Source: a virus. Taken from it: a stretch of 24,787 bases of DNA. Under the pieces are notes generated by a model. The model searched no databases and was not told the origin of the DNA. It saw nothing but the letters and a program-made list of their open reading frames with translations. This document shows, piece by piece, positions 21,563 to 24,787 of this stretch. The translations under genes and the position numbers were made by a program. The stretch lies in IMG/VR virus record IMGVR_UViG_3300009156_000080, positions 1 through 24,787 of that record, one strand, 5' to 3'. Every line of letters starts with the position of its first letter. Position 1 is the first letter of the stretch.

Positions 21563-23403
21563 TCCCGTCCGATCCCTAGTGACTGCACCACCTGTTGCAT
21601 CTCCGGGGCGGCCCCGCCAGGGGCCTCCGGGGCGCCTTCGCCCGGGGGAACCCCCTGGGCACCGAGGGCCTGCTGCTGGGCGGCCTGGAAGGCCTGCGCC
21701 GTCTGCTGCATCATCGCCTCGCGCTGGGACATCGTCACCTTGGTGATGTCGATGTCGGACAGTTTGAAGAGCAGTTTGATGAACTTCCCGAGGTCTACCT
21801 GCTTCATGAACTCCCCGAGCAGCTCGGGCGACTGGGAGAGGAAGCTCATCAGCTGCAGGAGGGACTTGAGCATGCGCGACTTCTGGATCATCGAGCTGAT
21901 GCCATGCGCCTGGAAGGTCATCGGGCGGCTGGCCAGCTCCCTCCGACGCGACATCAGCACCCCGAACAGGTCCTCCCCGCACGCCGCCTTGAGCATCGGG
22001 TCATTCGGGCTCATGTGCTGGAGGCCCGTCTTCCAAACCAGGTCGAGTTGCGGGTTGAGCACCCTGGCCTCGACGGTCTGCGCGATGCTGCGGATGACGG
22101 CGCTGCTCGACTCCTGCGTCTGGCTGATCTCCGTCGCGCTCGTCCGACCCTTCGGGGCGAAGCCACCCAGCCCGATCTCATTCTGGTTGGCTGCCTCGGT
22201 CAGCTCCTTCTTGATGGTCTGCCAGACCGCCATCGCATCGGGGCCCATCGTGCCCAGGTCGATGCTCTTCATAAAGTCCTCGGGACGGTTGCCGTCCTCC
22301 AGGTGGAAAAGCTTGTTCGGCGTCATGCCGCCCGCGAGCTGGGTGGGGTCCGAGAGCATCGCCGGGACCACCGCGTAGGCCTTCATCGTGCTCATCTGGA
22401 CGGCGTCCAGGATGAGGTTGGTCAGCATGTTCAGGGTCTGGGCCAGGGAGCCGAAGTCCTCCATGTAGGTTCGGCCGTAGACGGAGAGGGGCGTGATGAT
22501 GAGGGGCGAGTAGGTCAGCCAATCGCGCCCGTGCCAATTGGGGTTCTTCTCCGGCCCACGGATGAGGTACTGGCCGTTCCCCACCACCATCAAAGCGTCC
22601 TTCGCGAGCACTTTCCCCGAGGAGTCCACGACGGTCGCGAGGTACTCGTCCATCGTGATGGGCGTTCGGGTGCTGGTCTGGCCCGCGCCGTGGCCGGTCA
22701 GGTCCTGCTTCTGCCGCTCGCTGTCAAGCTCGATGTGGGAAACCATCTGGTCGATGGCTTCCATGTTGTAGATGGGGTCGCCCTTCTTGTCCTTCTGCAG
22801 GGCCATCGACCGCAGCTCGTGCTTGTCCAGCTCGATACGGCGAATTCTGTACAGGTTCCGATAAGTGGGGTCGAGCCAGACGTTGCGCGGGTCCACCGTC
22901 TCGATAGCGACCCGCCCGTACTTGCCATAACTGGCGTCCCAGCGGGTGACCGACGAGCACGCCATCAGCGCGCCCATCTTGATCTGCTCCTCGAAGACGG
23001 CCGGGAAGCCCAGACAGGTGCCCATCTGGTTGCGGCCCGTCATGGAGAGCCAGCAGTCATTCATGCGCTTGACGGCTTGGGTCAGGTCCCCCTCAACATC
23101 GGCCGGATCGTCGATGGAGTAGAAGCCGTCTGGGCCCGTGACCAGCGCCTCCTTCAGCGCGGCCGCGAAGCGGTCCACGAAAGCAGGCACTTCCGGGAGG
23201 ACCTCCTTCGCCTGCCACGAGGCCTTCTTCGAGTTGTCGAAGCGGCTCCAGTAGAGGTGGAGGTTCTGGGTCCATTTATCGTCCCTGGGGTTCAGGCCGC
23301 CCTTCCGGGCGTTGTCCGCCTCTTGGAAGTACCCCTTCAGGACCGGGACGATCTTGTCCTGGTTCTCAATAGTAGGCCCCTGGAGGGGCTTCTCGTCCGC
23401 CAT
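21559..23403 (-). CDS. Portal protein
   Basis: This 614-aa product is within the usual size range for podovirus portals. AAGGGG lies eight bases before the ATG. Visible features are an N-terminal helical region, a wing with FEEQIKMGALMACSSVT, the strand-turn VETVDPRNVWLDPT-like segment at residues ~168-180, which is highly typical of portals, a central stem region (YGRTYMEDFGSLAQTLNMLT), and a clip/crown with TSATEISQTQESSSAVIRSI. The C-terminus is Gln/Ala-rich (AQAFQAAQQQALGAQG), a barrel-like or disordered tail. The dodecameric ring at one capsid vertex receives the terminase and later the adaptor. Its place between terminase and scaffold agrees. Confidence 0.9.
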   Translation of the reverse strand: MADEKPLQGPTIENQDKIVPVLKGYFQEADNARKGGLNPRDDKWTQNLHLYWSRFDNSKKASWQAKEVLPEVPAFVDRFAAALKEALVTGPDGFYSIDDPADVEGDLTQAVKRMNDCWLSMTGRNQMGTCLGFPAVFEEQIKMGALMACSSVTRWDASYGKYGRVAIETVDPRNVWLDPTYRNLYRIRRIELDKHELRSMALQKDKKGDPIYNMEAIDQMVSHIELDSERQKQDLTGHGAGQTSTRTPITMDEYLATVVDSSGKVLAKDALMVVGNGQYLIRGPEKNPNWHGRDWLTYSPLIITPLSVYGRTYMEDFGSLAQTLNMLTNLILDAVQMSTMKAYAVVPAMLSDPTQLAGGMTPNKLFHLEDGNRPEDFMKSIDLGTMGPDAMAVWQTIKKELTEAANQNEIGLGGFAPKGRTSATEISQTQESSSAVIRSIAQTVEARVLNPQLDLVWKTGLQHMSPNDPMLKAACGEDLFGVLMSRRRELASRPMTFQAHGISSMIQKSRMLKSLLQLMSFLSQSPELLGEFMKQVDLGKFIKLLFKLSDIDITKVTMSQREAMMQQTAQAFQAAQQQALGAQGVPPGEGAPEAPGGAAPEMQQVVQSLGIGRE

Positions 23404-23414
23404 TGGGGGACCCC

Positions 23415-23801
23415 TTAGTCGCGCATCGCGACGAGTAGCATGGTGACGGCGGAGTTAGTGCCGCCAGAGGTGCTCATGCGGTAGAAGCGGAAAGCGTCAT
23501 CGAGCACCTTCCCGGCCCCTGCGGCCGTGAACGAGGCGGCGTCGGGCGTACCCGCAATTGCGATGGCTGCGGCCATCCTGCAGGTGACGAAGTTGGTCCC
23601 GTCGTTGCTGCCCTGGAGGACGGCGGTGGCCGAGCCGAAGGTGCCCCCCACCTGGAGCGACATCGAGCCCGGCTTGATGCGGGACATACAGACCTGGCCG
23701 CCCGTGGCGACACCGTTGAGGGCGCCGGCCCAGCTAGCGACGAGGTAACCGTCGTCCGTCTTGGTGAGGGTCGGCTTGGGGGTGGTAGCTGCGTCGGCCA
23801 T
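23415..23801 (-). CDS. Small beta-rich protein between terminase and portal
   Basis: This is a 128-aa protein whose ATG overlaps the terminase stop (TAATG), with GGAG ten bases upstream. The sequence is Ala/Gly/Thr-rich beta structure. A VLQGSNDGTNFVTC segment around residues 62-75 recalls the LQGSxDGxxW strand-turn of discoidin-like and phage head-decoration domains. An FRFYRMSTSGGTN strand follows near the C-terminus. There is no membrane helix or signal. Similar small proteins are found beside terminase and portal in several phages and are thought to decorate the capsid, but I cannot name this one with confidence. Confidence 0.7.
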   Translation of the reverse strand: MADAATTPKPTLTKTDDGYLVASWAGALNGVATGGQVCMSRIKPGSMSLQVGGTFGSATAVLQGSNDGTNFVTCRMAAAIAIAGTPDAASFTAAGAGKVLDDAFRFYRMSTSGGTNSAVTMLLVAMRD

Positions 23802-24787
23802 TAGAGTGGTGCTCCGTGTGCGGGTGGCGTCCAGAGGGCCGGAACGCGCTTTCCTATGATGGGCTGAGGGGCCTCTCGGTCAAAGTAACCTCCCGCCGCG
23901 CCTTTGTCCAGCCCCAAGGCGCCTTTGGCGCCTTGGGAGCGGCCCATTGGGTAGAGGATGGCAGCGCCGTAGCCGCAGGCGTCGCCAGGATGCGAGTGGA
24001 TGTTCTTCACCGGCTCGCCCGAGGTGATGCCGCCCCGGCTCACATGGAAGTAGTAGCCGCCCCTCAGCGCGTGCCAGACGGAGGCGCAGCGCTCGCGGTC
24101 CACCTGGATCATCCCTCGGCCGCCCACAGTGCGGGTCAGGGCGGCCTGGAGTGGGTCCAGCCGCTCCCTCAGCTTGACTGGGCCGCTGCGCCAGGTTCCG
24201 CCGAGCAGCTGCTTGACGGCCCGCACCGCACTACGGCTCGTGCTCGTTTGCTCGCGGGTGAGCCCTGCGGGGTCTCCGATATGCTTAAGCTCACAGCGGA
24301 GTCCCTTGTATCGCTCCGTCCAGAGGGGCTTGACCCAGTTGAGAATGAGTTCCTCGACGCCAACGCCATCTCCAACCATGGCGTCCAGAAAGTTCCAATG
24401 GCCCAGCGGCGTCCTCTGCGTAAGTATGCAGGTCGGGTTGTGTCCGAAGTCCCATAGTGCGTAAACATCCAGACGCGGGAGTGGAGTGAGTCCCAACGAT
24501 AGATGGAGTTTGTCGGACCATTGCGGCGTACACGCCTTGCCAATCTGCTGGAAGCCGAACTCGCCTTCGACGAAACGGCGGACGAGGTCGGGTCGGTGGG
24601 CCCAGAGCTTCCGAAGCTCGGCGTAGTAGGAGGCGGGGAGGTGGAGGGAGTTCTCAGGAAGCTGAGGCTGCCAAACTTTGAACTGAGGATCGCCAGGGGC
24701 GACAAAGCGTCGATAAGTCCAATGAGCTTCATCTGGGTTGTTCTCCGCTAGTTTCGCGCTGTACCACTTCATGTGGGGCTGCCGCAG
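23801..24787 (-). CDS. Terminase large subunit, C-terminal part (5' end beyond window)
   Basis: The frame is open to the right edge (five codons precede the first ATG at 24772), so the gene is truncated. The N-terminal ATPase domain lies outside the window. The visible ~328 residues start at the end of the ATPase domain, with NNPDEAHWTYRRF (a conserved terminase segment). The nuclease domain follows, with acidic residues expected for metal binding at ALWDFGHN (Asp108 counted from the internal Met), HIGDPAG (Asp167) and HPGDACGYG (Asp264). This RNase H-like nuclease cuts concatemeric phage DNA while the ATPase drives it through the portal encoded just downstream. The Gly/Pro-rich C-terminus is probably the portal-contacting tail. 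Confidence 0.9.
   Translation of the reverse strand: MRQPHMKWYSAKLAENNPDEAHWTYRRFVAPGDPQFKVWQPQLPENSLHLPASYYAELRKLWAHRPDLVRRFVEGEFGFQQIGKACTPQWSDKLHLSLGLTPLPRLDVYALWDFGHNPTCILTQRTPLGHWNFLDAMVGDGVGVEELILNWVKPLWTERYKGLRCELKHIGDPAGLTREQTSTSRSAVRAVKQLLGGTWRSGPVKLRERLDPLQAALTRTVGGRGMIQVDRERCASVWHALRGGYYFHVSRGGITSGEPVKNIHSHPGDACGYGAAILYPMGRSQGAKGALGLDKGAAGGYFDREAPQPIIGKRVPALWTPPAHGAPL

Noticed and set aside
21563-21982. Longer minus-strand frame extending the 95-aa gene into the portal gene
   Set aside because: The extension overlaps the portal in another frame with shadow-like composition. The ATGA junction at 21562 is the natural start.
21595-23418. Plus-strand 607-codon open frame opposite the portal
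   Set aside because: It mirrors the portal gene, and its composition is that of a GC-rich shadow frame.
24773-24787. Taking the ATG at 24772 as the true start of the terminase
   Set aside because: The frame continues open to the window edge, and the protein begins in the middle of a conserved terminase region, so the ATG is internal.
1-24787. CRISPR array, tRNA, integrase or insertion sequence
   Set aside because: I saw no regularly spaced direct repeats, cloverleaf-like gene, recombinase motif or terminal inverted repeats. A tRNA scan was not possible here.

Overview
This window looks like the structural (late) block of a GC-rich double-stranded DNA phage or prophage. All 25 credible genes lie on the minus strand and are read from the right end of the window to the left. 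Most neighbours are translationally coupled through ATGA, GTGA, TGATG or TAATG junctions, and only short gaps separate the rest. Codon third positions are strongly G/C. There is a large terminase, portal, scaffold, major capsid protein, adaptor, nozzle-like protein and three large putative ejection proteins. I see no tape-measure, tail-tube or sheath gene. That set points to a short-tailed (podovirus-like) virion. The host cannot be read directly; high GC and the style of the lysozyme suggest a proteobacterium, perhaps an alphaproteobacterium (inference).

Layout in transcription order. Packaging and head: terminase large subunit C-terminal part (cut by the right edge), a small jelly-roll-like protein, portal, a 95-aa protein, scaffold, a small exported protein, major capsid protein, two unknown virion-type proteins, a zinc-ribbon protein, and a 171-aa protein whose C-terminus appears to be frameshifted. 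Connector and tail: SU10-like adaptor, tail-collar-type protein, Cys-rich 135-aa protein, beta-rich nozzle/stabilisation-type protein, a 64-aa zinc-finger-like protein, two fibre/spike proteins flanking a 132-aa protein, and an 81-aa protein. Lysis: one 378-aa protein joining a muramidase-like domain to membrane segments, with a well-formed internal ribosome binding site and ATG that could release an 88-aa holin-like product. Left part: a possible GNAT-like protein overlapping a 280-aa virion-type protein, then three large putative internal (ejection) proteins. The last of these runs off the left edge.

The noncoding DNA is sparse, but four gaps carry strong GC-rich hairpins next to Shine-Dalgarno sequences. 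The most notable observations are the lysozyme/holin-like fusion with a nested start, the exported protein between scaffold and capsid behind two tandem hairpins, the codon-usage evidence for a +1 frameshift near 16,800, and the recurrent hairpin plus CACTAGGAG-like leaders. I found no clear sign of a defence system, CRISPR array, tRNA, integrase or insertion sequence.
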